NCBI GenBank assembly: GCA_016793415.1
Contig: JAEUMC010000873.1
Location: 1 to 5,477 of the forward strand
DNA from: Devosia sp.
GTDB taxonomy: Bacteria; Pseudomonadota; Alphaproteobacteria; Rhizobiales; Devosiaceae
Length of the DNA stretch: 5,477 nucleotides
Direction of reading: 5' to 3'
Shown here: positions 1 to 5,477 of the stretch, piece by piece
Layout: each line of letters begins with the position of its first letter
Position numbering within the stretch: position 1 is the first letter of the stretch
Program-made: the position numbers and the translations under genes
Notes under the pieces: generated by a model
Databases searched by the model: none
What the model was told of the DNA's origin: nothing
The model's input: the letters and a program-made list of their open reading frames with translations, nothing else

Positions 1-487
1 GGGAGAGGCGCTTTTCCAGCCGGACGCTGGTTTGCGGGTCGCTACCAGTGGCGCCCTCCCGCTTCAGCACCAGGATGCGATAGCCCTGATGCTGGTAGAA
101 GTTCACCGCTCGCACATTGTCGCTCAGCGTATCGAGTTGCACCCGATCGGCGCCCTCGAGTTCGATGATCGATTCCATGCGGCGCAGCAGCAGCGTGCCG
201 ATGCCCTGGTTCTGCAGCGACGGGGTGACGAACAGATAGGGGATGTAAGGGCGGCTGCGCGCCCGGGCGCACCAGCCGACGGGCGAGCCGTCGATCTGGG
301 CCACGATGGTGCGATCGAGCAGCTCGTGCACGGCAATGCCGAGCCGGCGCTTTTCGTTGGCGCGGCTCGCCGCCTCGCCGCTGAGGAAGGGCTGCAGGTC
401 GCGTTCCCAGGCGAGCAGCGCGATGTCGGCCAGCCGCTCTGCCTCGCTCGCCACAGCCTTGCGGATCGTGATCTCCGGCGACGTCAT
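1..487 (-). CDS. GNAT family N-acetyltransferase (3' end outside window)
   Basis: Predicted cytosolic acetyl-CoA-dependent acetyltransferase of the Gcn5-related family; the substrate cannot be told from sequence. The frame is open from an ATG at 485-487 to the window edge, giving 162 residues without a stop, so the C-terminus is missing. The start MTSPEITIRKA is the usual first GNAT beta strand. YIPYLFVTPSLQNQGIGTLLL (about 81-101) is beta4 plus motif A, with the pyrophosphate-binding Q-x-x-G-x-G at 92-97. N124, A127 and FYQHQGY (130-136) form motif B. A strong Shine-Dalgarno GGAGG (complement of 493-497) lies 5 bases before the ATG and fixes the start. It begins 27 bp after the chorismate mutase stop on the same strand, so the two probably share a transcript. 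The family is clear; the role is unknown. Confidence 0.85.
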   Translation of the reverse strand, partial: MTSPEITIRKAVASEAERLADIALLAWERDLQPFLSGEAASRANEKRRLGIAVHELLDRTIVAQIDGSPVGWCARARSRPYIPYLFVTPSLQNQGIGTLLLRRMESIIELEGADRVQLDTLSDNVRAVNFYQHQGYRILVLKREGATGSDPQTSVRLEKRLS

Positions 488-514
488 CGAAGCCTCCACT
501 CCGCCCACGCTATC

Positions 515-865
515 TCAGCCGTGGCGCTTGCGTGCAGCGATAATGCCCTTTTCGTAGTTCACATTCCAGTTGATCAGCGTGCGCCAGATCAACTCCGCCT
601 GATCCTCGTCGAGATCGAGTTCCTCGGCGCGCTTGCGCTGCTTGGCGATGATCGCCTCGATGCGGGTCGGATCATAGGCCTCGTGCGGGTCGGTCTTGAT
701 CTCCGCCATGCGGGTCACATAGCCATGCCGCTCGGCCAGCAGGCTCAGCAGCCCCTGATCGATCCGGTCGATCTCGGCGCGGACATCTTCCTTGGTCTGG
801 CATTCGGCGGGGGCTTTGGTCACAGGAGGCACTCGGCGGATAAGAAGGGAGTTGCTGGTTTGCAC
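515..865 (-). CDS. Chorismate mutase, AroQ class (PchB-like)
   Basis: Small all-helical AroQ-fold enzyme expected to rearrange chorismate to prephenate in the cytosol, the committed step toward Phe and Tyr. The protein has 116 residues. The segment KAPAECQTKEDVRAEIDRID (17-36) matches the N-terminal pattern of PchB-type proteins. Candidate active-site residues are R29 (helix 1), R46 in AERHGYV, K57 in MAEIK and R68 in DPTRIEAII. E105 in NYEKG falls where E. coli chorismate mutase has Gln88. PchB itself is an isochorismate-pyruvate lyase, but no salicylate or siderophore gene is nearby, so mutase activity is the better guess. The start is GTG at 863-865 with a weak AGGG close upstream; GTG codons at 830-832 or 821-823 are alternatives and lack a Shine-Dalgarno. 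The gene is divergent from the yjhX homologue and followed closely by a GNAT gene. Confidence 0.85.
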   Translation of the reverse strand: MQTSNSLLIRRVPPVTKAPAECQTKEDVRAEIDRIDQGLLSLLAERHGYVTRMAEIKTDPHEAYDPTRIEAIIAKQRKRAEELDLDEDQAELIWRTLINWNVNYEKGIIAARKRHG

Positions 866-886
866 CGCCCTGCCGGTCTTTGCAAC

Positions 887-899
887 CGACCACTGGTCG
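887..899. promoter_or_regulatory. 13-bp palindrome upstream of chorismate mutase
   Basis: CGACCACTGGTCG is a perfect 6+1+6 palindrome centred about 28 bp upstream of the chorismate mutase GTG. It could be a repressor site or a small leader hairpin. No convincing -35/-10 pair was found around it, so the role is open. Confidence 0.25.
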
Positions 900-1003
900 A
901 GTCGATGTTCTCCGGCTATTCATCCGCCGTTCACCAGCGCGGCGCTATCGCGACGCTGCCACTACAGAGACTGCCTCATGTCTAGCAAAGTTGAGATTGC
1001 GTA

Positions 1004-1058
1004 AGACCCCGTCCGCCCGCTGAGCCCTCAGGGTTCGCGACGTGTCGTGACGGGGTTT
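1004..1058. repeat. Branched inverted-repeat element between divergent genes
   Basis: An outer stem pairs 1004-1013 with 1049-1058: 10 pairs, one of them G-U, with a core of ACCCCGTC against GACGGGGT. Inside are two further perfect hairpins, CTGAG-CC-CTCAG (1020-1031) and CGAC-GT-GTCG (1038-1047). The whole can fold as a three-way junction in RNA or as a branched cruciform in DNA. It lies in the 267-bp gap (866-1132) between the divergent chorismate mutase and yjhX-like genes. It matches no RNA family I recognise. It could be a structured leader, the end of a small RNA, or a REP-like element. Apart from this and the small palindrome at 887-899, nothing is evident in the gap. Confidence 0.4.
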
Positions 1059-1122
1059 CTGGAACCGCGCTGCCTGCCAAGCGAGATGCTGGCCGGAGCG
1101 TTTTTTCCACGCATCCTCAGGC

Positions 1123-1128
1123 TAGATT
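1123..1128 (+). promoter_or_regulatory. Possible -10 box for a leaderless yjhX transcript
   Basis: TAGATT lies 4 bases before the ATG at 1133, so transcription from it would start at or within a few bases of the A of the ATG. The only Shine-Dalgarno-like bases are CAGG (1118-1121), 11 bases from the ATG, which is weak. A good -35 is not visible: the T-run at 1101-1106 sits at about the right distance but is a poor match. This is a tentative call. Confidence 0.25.
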
Positions 1129-1132
1129 TCTC

Positions 1133-1390
1133 ATGGATATTTCCCGCCACGAGCAGCGGGTGCTGCACGTCCTCGCACAGGGCGGCAAGATCGTCGCGCT
1201 CAAATCCGACAATGGCAAGCTGATCGGCGTCGAGTGCTTCAACCGCGATGGTTGGCTGATGCAGCAATGCACACTGCCGCTGTTCAAGAAGCTGAAAAAC
1301 AAGAAGGCCATCGCCTCCAGCAATGGCCATCCCTACCGCATCACCAGGCGCGGGCTGGAGCTGGCGCGAAGCGAGTTCGACAACCGCTGA
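1133..1390 (+). CDS. yjhX: YjhX/TopAI family (UPF0386) small protein
   Basis: Recognised by family pattern: 85 residues, the same length as E. coli YjhX, and colinear with it from end to end. Shared marks are SRHEQRVLHVLAQGGKI (4-20), the ECFNRDGWL core (34-42), CTLPLFKKLKNKKAI (46-60), NGHPYRIT (64-71) and the final DNR. E. coli YjhX (TopAI) is reported to bind and inhibit DNA topoisomerase I, and its neighbour YjhQ, a GNAT-type protein, counteracts it. No YjhQ-like gene is adjacent here: the flanking genes are a divergent chorismate mutase and a convergent hypothetical gene. Toxicity here is therefore inference. It is the only plus-strand gene in the window. The Shine-Dalgarno is weak (CAGG, 11 bases away), and a -10-like TAGATT just before the ATG hints at leaderless translation. 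Confidence 0.88.
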   Translation: MDISRHEQRVLHVLAQGGKIVALKSDNGKLIGVECFNRDGWLMQQCTLPLFKKLKNKKAIASSNGHPYRITRRGLELARSEFDNR

Positions 1391-1397
1391 AGACGCA

Positions 1398-1425
1398 GAG
1401 AGCCCCGGAACGTTCCGGGGCTCTC
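1398..1425. terminator. Bidirectional terminator hairpin between convergent genes
   Basis: A perfect 28-bp palindrome: GAGAGCCCCGGAAC at 1398-1411 followed by its exact reverse complement at 1412-1425. As RNA it gives a 12-bp, very GC-rich stem with a 4-base loop on either strand. It begins 8 bp after the yjhX-family stop and lies 25 bp beyond the stop of the convergent hypothetical gene at 1451, the right place to end both transcripts. Neither side has a run of Ts, so it is not a classical intrinsic terminator; it may act weakly, with Rho, or as a 3'-end stabiliser. Confidence 0.7.
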
Positions 1426-1450
1426 CTGCAATCGGTCGTTGTCACAGCCG

Positions 1451-1765
1451 TTAATGCTGCGTGACGCCGCTCAATTCGCGGGCGATGTGTTCCCACTCGG
1501 CCGAGACGCTTGCGGTGGCGCGCTTGCGTCCGGCGCGGCGATACCAGTAGTCGGCATTGCCCATGTCGGCTTCGATCCAGTGCAGCAGGGCGTGCACCCA
1601 GTCGAACTCGAAGGTGCCTTCCATCGCCTGGACGATGCGGTGCGCCTCTTCCCATTCAGGGCCGACCCGCAACTCGCCCTTCTTGATCCACCACAAAGCC
1701 TGCAGGGGCTTGGACATATCCTTGGGCGGGGCCGACCAATCGAGGGTCGTAAACACATCGGCCAT
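1451..1765 (-). CDS. Conserved hypothetical protein, Trp-rich (YWYRRAG motif)
   Basis: A 104-residue soluble protein of unknown function. Trp and His stand out: LQALWWIKKGEL (21-32), PEWEEAHRIVQAMEG (36-50), DWVHALLHWIEADMGNADYWYRRAGR (55-80) and a C-terminal SAEWEHIARELSG (88-100). The H-A-x-LH…E…D…NA-x-YWYRRAG pattern recurs in bacterial hypothetical proteins of about this size. It looks helical, with no signal peptide or membrane segment. The ATG at 1763-1765 is chosen because AGAGGA (complement of 1774-1779) lies 8 bases upstream. A longer reading from 1840 adds 25 residues that lack a ribosome site and look unlike protein conserved in the family. It starts 124 bp after the gatA stop in the same direction and faces the yjhX-family gene. 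No function is proposed. Confidence 0.8.
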   Translation of the reverse strand: MADVFTTLDWSAPPKDMSKPLQALWWIKKGELRVGPEWEEAHRIVQAMEGTFEFDWVHALLHWIEADMGNADYWYRRAGRKRATASVSAEWEHIARELSGVTQH

Positions 1766-1773
1766 GGAGCCAA

Positions 1774-1779
1774 TCCTCT
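1774..1779 (-). promoter_or_regulatory. Ribosome binding site deciding the hypothetical gene's start
   Basis: AGAGGA on the minus strand, 8 bases before the ATG at 1763-1765. No comparable site precedes the upstream in-frame ATGs, which supports the 104-residue product. Confidence 0.6.
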
Positions 1780-1846
1780 GAAACGAAACCACCGGCTTGG
1801 CCGGGAGGTCGACAAGTCTCAATTTGCGCATGGGCGGCAAATAGTG

Positions 1847-1876
1847 CTGAAACTGCTAGGATACAAGCGGTTTCAG
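1847..1876 (-). terminator. Hairpin downstream of gatA
   Basis: CTGAAAC (1847-1853) pairs with GTTTCAG (1870-1876); a T-G wobble and two G-C pairs extend this to a 10-pair stem with a 10-base loop. It starts 14 bp past the gatA stop and ends 82 bp before the next gene. On the minus strand it is followed only by a short ATTT, so it is an imperfect intrinsic terminator, a Rho-assisted end or a 3' stabiliser. Confidence 0.45.
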
Positions 1877-1889
1877 GTGGCGGTGGCTA

Positions 1890-3374
<1,485 letters not shown>

Positions 3375-3432
3375 AGGCTTGGCTCGCGGGGAAAGGACGC
3401 GGGGGATAGTCGACCGCCGTTCCTATAGCTGT

Positions 3433-3481
3433 GTCGCGATTATCGCAACATTCGGCGGGGCGATGTCGCGATAATCGCGAC
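3433..3481. promoter_or_regulatory. Twin 17-bp palindromes upstream of gatA
   Basis: The right copy, GTCGCGATAATCGCGAC (3465-3481), is a perfect 8+1+8 palindrome. The left copy (3433-3449) is the same motif with one mismatch, ending CGCAAC. Centres are 32 bp apart, about three helical turns, which is typical of two dimers binding one face of DNA. The copies also form a 14-bp inverted repeat with each other (3433-3446 with 3468-3481). They lie between the acetyltransferase stop and the gatA TTG, about 60-110 bp upstream of gatA. Weak promoter-like bases (TTGCGA, 17 bp, TAGGAA on the minus strand) overlap the left copy. An operator is favoured; a terminator, attenuator or dispersed repeat is possible. 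The regulator is not identified. Confidence 0.55.
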
Positions 3482-3482
3482 T

Positions 3483-3965
3483 TCAGGCGACGGCCGATTG
3501 CTCGATGCGCTTCTCGAAGAAGGCCGACCATTCGCTGTCGGGATAATCGAGGAACGGGCCACGCGCCGTAAAGCCCGAATTGGTGTAGAGCCGATGCGCT
3601 TCCGACATGCCCGGACCGGTGCCGGTTTCGAGCAACAGGTGGGTGATGCCCTTGGAGCGCGCCAGTTCGGTGATGGCGGCGAGCAGTGACGAACCGACCC
3701 GCTGGCCGCGAACGGACGGGCGGGTGTACATGCGCTTCACTTCGCCCTCGGTGGCCGAAATCGCCTTCAGCGCACCGCAACCGACCGCCTCGCCGACCGC
3801 GTTGCGGGCCACGAACACGGTAGTGTCCGCGCCGGCCATCTGCTCGACCGTCATCTTGAACTGGAATTCCAGCGGCGACAGCGGCAGCAGATGCGCGTTC
3901 AACTCCTCGACCAGCCCGCGGACATCGTCCTGCAGCGGCGTCTCGATGGCGATGGTGACGGTCAT
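3483..3965 (-). CDS. GNAT family N-acetyltransferase between gatC and gatA
   Basis: Predicted cytosolic acetyl-CoA-dependent acetyltransferase of 160 residues, full length for a single GNAT domain. VGCGALKAI (61-69) is beta strand 3/4. GEVKRMYTRPSVRGQRVGSSLL (74-95) is motif A, with the R-G-Q-R-V-G acetyl-CoA loop at 86-91. LLLETGTG (110-117) and AHRLYTNSGF (123-132) are motif B. The ending FLDYPDSEWSAFFEKRI resembles the small-molecule PhnO/YsnE-like branch. The substrate is unknown. It starts 5 bp after the gatC stop, so it is surely cotranscribed with gatC. I recall this gene being kept between gatC and gatA in related Hyphomicrobiales, which would make it a long-standing passenger or partner of the operon; that is recollection, not something seen here. 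A second, different GNAT gene lies at the left edge. Confidence 0.9.
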   Translation of the reverse strand: MTVTIAIETPLQDDVRGLVEELNAHLLPLSPLEFQFKMTVEQMAGADTTVFVARNAVGEAVGCGALKAISATEGEVKRMYTRPSVRGQRVGSSLLAAITELARSKGITHLLLETGTGPGMSEAHRLYTNSGFTARGPFLDYPDSEWSAFFEKRIEQSAVA

Positions 3966-3970
3966 ATCGG

Positions 3971-4258
3971 TTACTCGACGACCTTGGGCACCATGAAGAA
4001 GTTGTCTTCGGTGAGCGGTGCATTGGCGACGATCTTTTCAGGATAGCCGCCGTCGGTGACCTTGTCCTCGCGACGGCGCAGCGTCATCGGCATGACGGAG
4101 GTCATCGGCTCGACACCGCTGACGTCGACCTCGCCGAGCTGCTCGACGAAGCCCAGAATGGTGTTGAGTTCGGTGCGATAGGTCTCGACCTCGCCCTCCT
4201 CGATGCGAATGCGGGCCAGGCGCCCAATACGCTTCACGGTGGCGGCATCTACCGACAT
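3971..4258 (-). CDS. gatC: Glu-tRNA(Gln)/Asp-tRNA(Asn) amidotransferase subunit C
   Basis: Small subunit that wraps around GatA and GatB and stabilises GatCAB. It has 95 residues, the normal length. The N-terminal [20 protein letters not shown] (8-27), the helix [25 protein letters not shown] (31-55) and the ending [34 protein letters not shown] are all characteristic; the family typically ends FF-x-VPKV. The ATG at 4256-4258 has GGAG (complement of 4266-4269) 7 bases upstream. It heads the gatC–GNAT–gatA set and sits after the terminator of the toxin-antitoxin operon, so its promoter should lie within 4259-4310. No clean -35/-10 pair was found there. Confidence 0.96.
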   Translation of the reverse strand: MSVDAATVKRIGRLARIRIEEGEVETYRTELNTILGFVEQLGEVDVSGVEPMTSVMPMTLRRREDKVTDGGYPEKIVANAPLTEDNFFMVPKVVE

Positions 4259-4310
4259 GGGGTCACTCCAAACGTCACGATTTCCGGCGTTCTAGCAACG
4301 GAACCCGGGG

Positions 4311-4344
4311 AAGAAAAACGAAAAGCGTTGATGGGCGCCATCAA
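4311..4344 (-). terminator. Intrinsic terminator ending the toxin-antitoxin operon
   Basis: On the minus strand TTGATGG-CGC-CCATCAA (4328-4344) folds into a 7-bp stem. It is followed by CGCTTTTCGTTTTTCTT (complement of 4311-4327), a broken but clear T-rich tail. The stem includes the TGA stop of the 4341-4856 gene. It separates that gene from gatC, whose ATG is 53 bp beyond the T-tract. Confidence 0.75.
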
Positions 4345-4856
4345 ACTTCCAGCGCCATGCCGGCTTCCAGCGCCACCAGCGCCGTACCGTCGAGCCGGTC
4401 GCGCAGGGCTGCGAAGGTGCGCTCCACCGTGGCATCGGGCCCCGCGACGGCGATCAGTCGCGGCCCGAGCGTCTCAAGCGCCTGGGCGGCCAATTGGTCG
4501 GCATGGTCTCCAAATACTGCGATCACAGCGTCCCGCGCCCAGCGTCCAGCCTTCGGCACGTTCTGTGACAGCAAGAGCAGCGGCGCCTCGCCGACGGCCG
4601 CAATCAGTGCGCCGCCTTCGAGCCCATGCGCCGTGACTTCACCGAGCACCTCGTCGTCGAGCATCGTGCCGGGTCGCCCCGGCTGCCACAGGACCGGATC
4701 GATTTCGAGCAGGCTGCCATCGAGCGCAAAGGTCGCGTCGGCGCCTGACACCAATTCCTCAGGATCGACCCCGCCGATCCCTGAGGGATCCGCGACGAGG
4801 ATCCTGCCGCCGATGTGAATGCGGATCGTGGTGCCGCCGAACCAGGTGAGTTTCAT
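4341..4856 (-). CDS. Hypothetical protein, degenerate metallo-beta-lactamase-like fold
   Basis: A 171-residue soluble protein. The start MKLTWFGGTTIRIHIGGRILVADPSGIGG (1-29) strongly resembles the first two strands of UlaG/UPF0173-type metallo-hydrolases, which begin with W-x-G-H…GG…DP. The metal site is missing: Gly8 stands where those enzymes have His, and where HxHxDH is expected only ADATFALDGS (39-48) is seen. The remaining histidines (14, 77, 118) form no such cluster. The protein is shorter than active relatives (about 220-250 residues). It is therefore probably not a zinc hydrolase. It may be a non-catalytic fold remnant or a separate family. Its ATG overlaps the toxin stop (ATGA), with GAGG 4 bases upstream, so translation is likely coupled to the toxin. 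It ends in an intrinsic terminator before gatC. Function unknown. Confidence 0.75.
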   Translation of the reverse strand: MKLTWFGGTTIRIHIGGRILVADPSGIGGVDPEELVSGADATFALDGSLLEIDPVLWQPGRPGTMLDDEVLGEVTAHGLEGGALIAAVGEAPLLLLSQNVPKAGRWARDAVIAVFGDHADQLAAQALETLGPRLIAVAGPDATVERTFAALRDRLDGTALVALEAGMALEV

Positions 4857-5128
4857 CGGTCCTCACGGGTGTGGAAAACGCGGGCTACGCGGATCTCGTC
4901 CGGCAACACCTCGTACTGAATCTCGTAGGTATCGACAAAGAGGCGCCGAAGCTCGACGTCGCCGGTGTTCTCGATCCGCTCCCCGGCACGCGGGTATTCC
5001 ACGAGTCGGTTCGGTGCAGCGATCAAAGCCTGGACAACGCGCGCAGCGGCCCGCTGACTCTTGTTGCTCAGGAACTGTTCGAGCCGGACGAGGTCCAAGG
5101 AGGCCCTGTTCGTCCAATGCACTTTCAT
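4853..5128 (-). CDS. ParE/RelE-superfamily toxin of a type II toxin-antitoxin pair
   Basis: A 91-residue protein with the ParE/RelE pattern: MKVHWTNRASLDLVRLEQFL (strand plus first helix), AAARVVQALIAAPNRLVEYPRAGE (27-50, second helix and the conserved YPR-x-G), ELRRLFVDTYEIQYEVLPDEIRVARVFHTRED (59-90, the beta-sheet core, with the family's R-L-F-V…Y-x-I-x-Y and final H-T-R-E). ParE members poison DNA gyrase and RelE members cut mRNA at the ribosome. The catalytic set of RelE is not obvious, so ParE-type is favoured without certainty about the target. The gene starts inside the antitoxin stop (ATGA, 4-base overlap) and in turn overlaps the next gene by ATGA. No frame damage is seen, so the toxin looks intact. 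Confidence 0.88.
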   Translation of the reverse strand: MKVHWTNRASLDLVRLEQFLSNKSQRAAARVVQALIAAPNRLVEYPRAGERIENTGDVELRRLFVDTYEIQYEVLPDEIRVARVFHTREDR

Positions 5129-5397
5129 GGCTTGCGCGGCGTTGGTGGCGGCAACGGATTGTCGGTACCGAGGCTCTTAGCCCACGCTACCATTTGCTCA
5201 TGAGGTATCGTCCCGATCCGATCAGCTTCCTCTAACGCTTCGAGCGAGAGGCGGGTCTTCTCCTCCTCCCACTCAACCCAGTTGGAAAGCGCCTGCTTGA
5301 CGATCCAGGCTCGCGAGCGCTCCATGGATTCGGCGTAGCGATCGACTTTCTCCGCCAACTCTTCAGGGATATGTGCCGTCAGGACTCGGGTGCTCAT
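5125..5397 (-). CDS. CopG/RHH-family antitoxin
   Basis: A 90-residue antitoxin with an N-terminal ribbon-helix-helix DNA-binding domain: strand STRVLTAHIP (2-11), helix EELAEKVDRYAESM (12-25), turn and helix ERSRAWIVKQALSNWVEWEEE (26-46). The C-terminal part, LEALEEADRIGTIPHEQMVAWAKSLGTDNPLPPP (52-85), is the toxin-neutralising tail; the PHE-x-x-x-AW…GT-[DE]-N-x-LP ending recurs in antitoxins of ParE-type toxins. It should bind and block the adjacent toxin and repress the shared promoter. The ATG at 5395-5397 is chosen over an in-frame TTG at 5410-5412 because GGAG (5407-5410 complement) lies 9 bases before the ATG and overlaps that TTG. The stop overlaps the toxin ATG by ATGA. Confidence 0.88.
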   Translation of the reverse strand: MSTRVLTAHIPEELAEKVDRYAESMERSRAWIVKQALSNWVEWEEEKTRLSLEALEEADRIGTIPHEQMVAWAKSLGTDNPLPPPTPRKP

Positions 5398-5406
5398 GGC
5401 AATCGT

Positions 5407-5410
5407 CTCC
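5407..5410 (-). promoter_or_regulatory. Ribosome binding site deciding the antitoxin start
   Basis: GGAG on the minus strand, 9 bases before the ATG at 5395-5397. It overlaps the alternative in-frame TTG at 5410-5412, which itself would be only about 3 bases from the predicted transcript 5' end, so the ATG is favoured. Confidence 0.65.
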
Positions 5411-5434
5411 AATCAAACCTAATCATAGTGATTG
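5410..5434. promoter_or_regulatory. Operator-like inverted repeats over the -10 box
   Basis: AATCA-TAG-TGATT (5421-5433) is a perfect 5+3+5 palindrome covering the -10 box. A wider repeat pairs CAATCA (5410-5415) with TGATTG (5429-5434). Overlap with the promoter of an RHH antitoxin gene suggests the autorepression site for the antitoxin or the antitoxin-toxin complex. Confidence 0.6.
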
Positions 5435-5450
5435 ACCGCGATTATGCCAA
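5422..5450 (-). promoter_or_regulatory. Sigma70-type promoter of the toxin-antitoxin operon
   Basis: On the minus strand: -35 TTGGCA (complement of 5445-5450), a 17-bp spacer, and -10 TATGAT (complement of 5422-5427). Both boxes are one or two bases from consensus with optimal spacing. The start of transcription is expected near 5415, giving a leader of about 18 bases that contains the GGAG site. Confidence 0.75.
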
Positions 5451-5477
5451 CCGAGAACGACCTCACCGCCCTCCCTC

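Noticed and set aside
1..487. The left-edge GNAT as the YjhQ partner of the yjhX-family gene
   Set aside because: It is separated by the chorismate mutase gene, lies on the opposite strand and shows only general GNAT motifs, so nothing specific links it to YjhQ.
32..985. 317-residue plus-strand open frame over the GNAT and chorismate mutase genes
   Set aside because: It is antisense to two recognisable proteins, has no ribosome site or known domain, and is Arg/Ala/His-rich as expected from the complement of GC-rich coding DNA.
1030..1042. T-loop-like GGGTTCGCGA suggesting a tRNA or tmRNA fragment
   Set aside because: No acceptor, D or anticodon arm with tRNA spacing can be built around it, and the bases pair better in the branched element.
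1028..1330. Minus-strand frame opposite yjhX
   Set aside because: The plus frame matches the UPF0386 family along its whole length, so this frame is a shadow.
1398..1425. Insertion sequence end or attachment site at the perfect palindrome
   Set aside because: There is no flanking duplication, no transposase or integrase, and the position between convergent stops is fully explained by transcription termination.
4357..4818. 153-residue plus-strand frame opposite the metallo-beta-lactamase-like gene
   Set aside because: Ser/Pro/Ala-rich antisense shadow without a ribosome site; the minus-strand frame has ATGA coupling, a ribosome site and a terminator.

Overview
The window is compact, GC-rich, gene-dense chromosomal DNA that fits an alphaproteobacterium, most likely of the order Hyphomicrobiales (Rhizobiales, Devosia-like). 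This rests on the codon bias, on the gatC–acetyltransferase–gatA order, and on the relatedness of the small hypothetical proteins to families I associate with this group. The genus is inference. No rRNA, tRNA, CRISPR array, transposase or phage gene was seen.

Nine protein genes are supported. Eight lie on the minus strand and one on the plus strand. Read along the minus strand from the right edge: a strong sigma70-type promoter at 5422-5450 with an overlapping operator-like palindrome drives a CopG/RHH antitoxin (5125-5397) and a ParE/RelE toxin (4853-5128). A small protein of unknown function that looks like a degenerate metallo-beta-lactamase-fold protein follows (4341-4856). All three are joined by ATGA stop/start overlaps, and the series ends at an intrinsic terminator built over the last stop codon (4311-4344).

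Next comes the tRNA-dependent amidotransferase block: gatC (3971-4258), a GNAT acetyltransferase (3483-3965) and gatA (1890-3374, TTG start). GatC and GatA are two of the three GatCAB subunits, which amidate misacylated Glu-tRNA(Gln) and/or Asp-tRNA(Asn). gatB is absent from the window and may lie beyond the left edge. A pair of 17-bp palindromes 32 bp apart sits just upstream of gatA.

After gatA come a Trp-rich conserved hypothetical gene (1451-1765), then a plus-strand gene facing it, a YjhX/TopAI-family (UPF0386) small protein (1133-1390), with a perfect 28-bp palindrome between the two. Divergent from yjhX is a PchB-like AroQ-class chorismate mutase (515-865). It is followed 27 bp later by a second GNAT acetyltransferase that runs off the left edge (1-487).

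The most interesting points are the third gene locked to a toxin-antitoxin operon, the orphan YjhX-family gene with a possibly leaderless start, the helically phased twin palindromes ahead of gatA, and a branched structured element between the divergent aroQ and yjhX genes. None proves a new system. The toxin-antitoxin trio is the best candidate for follow-up.
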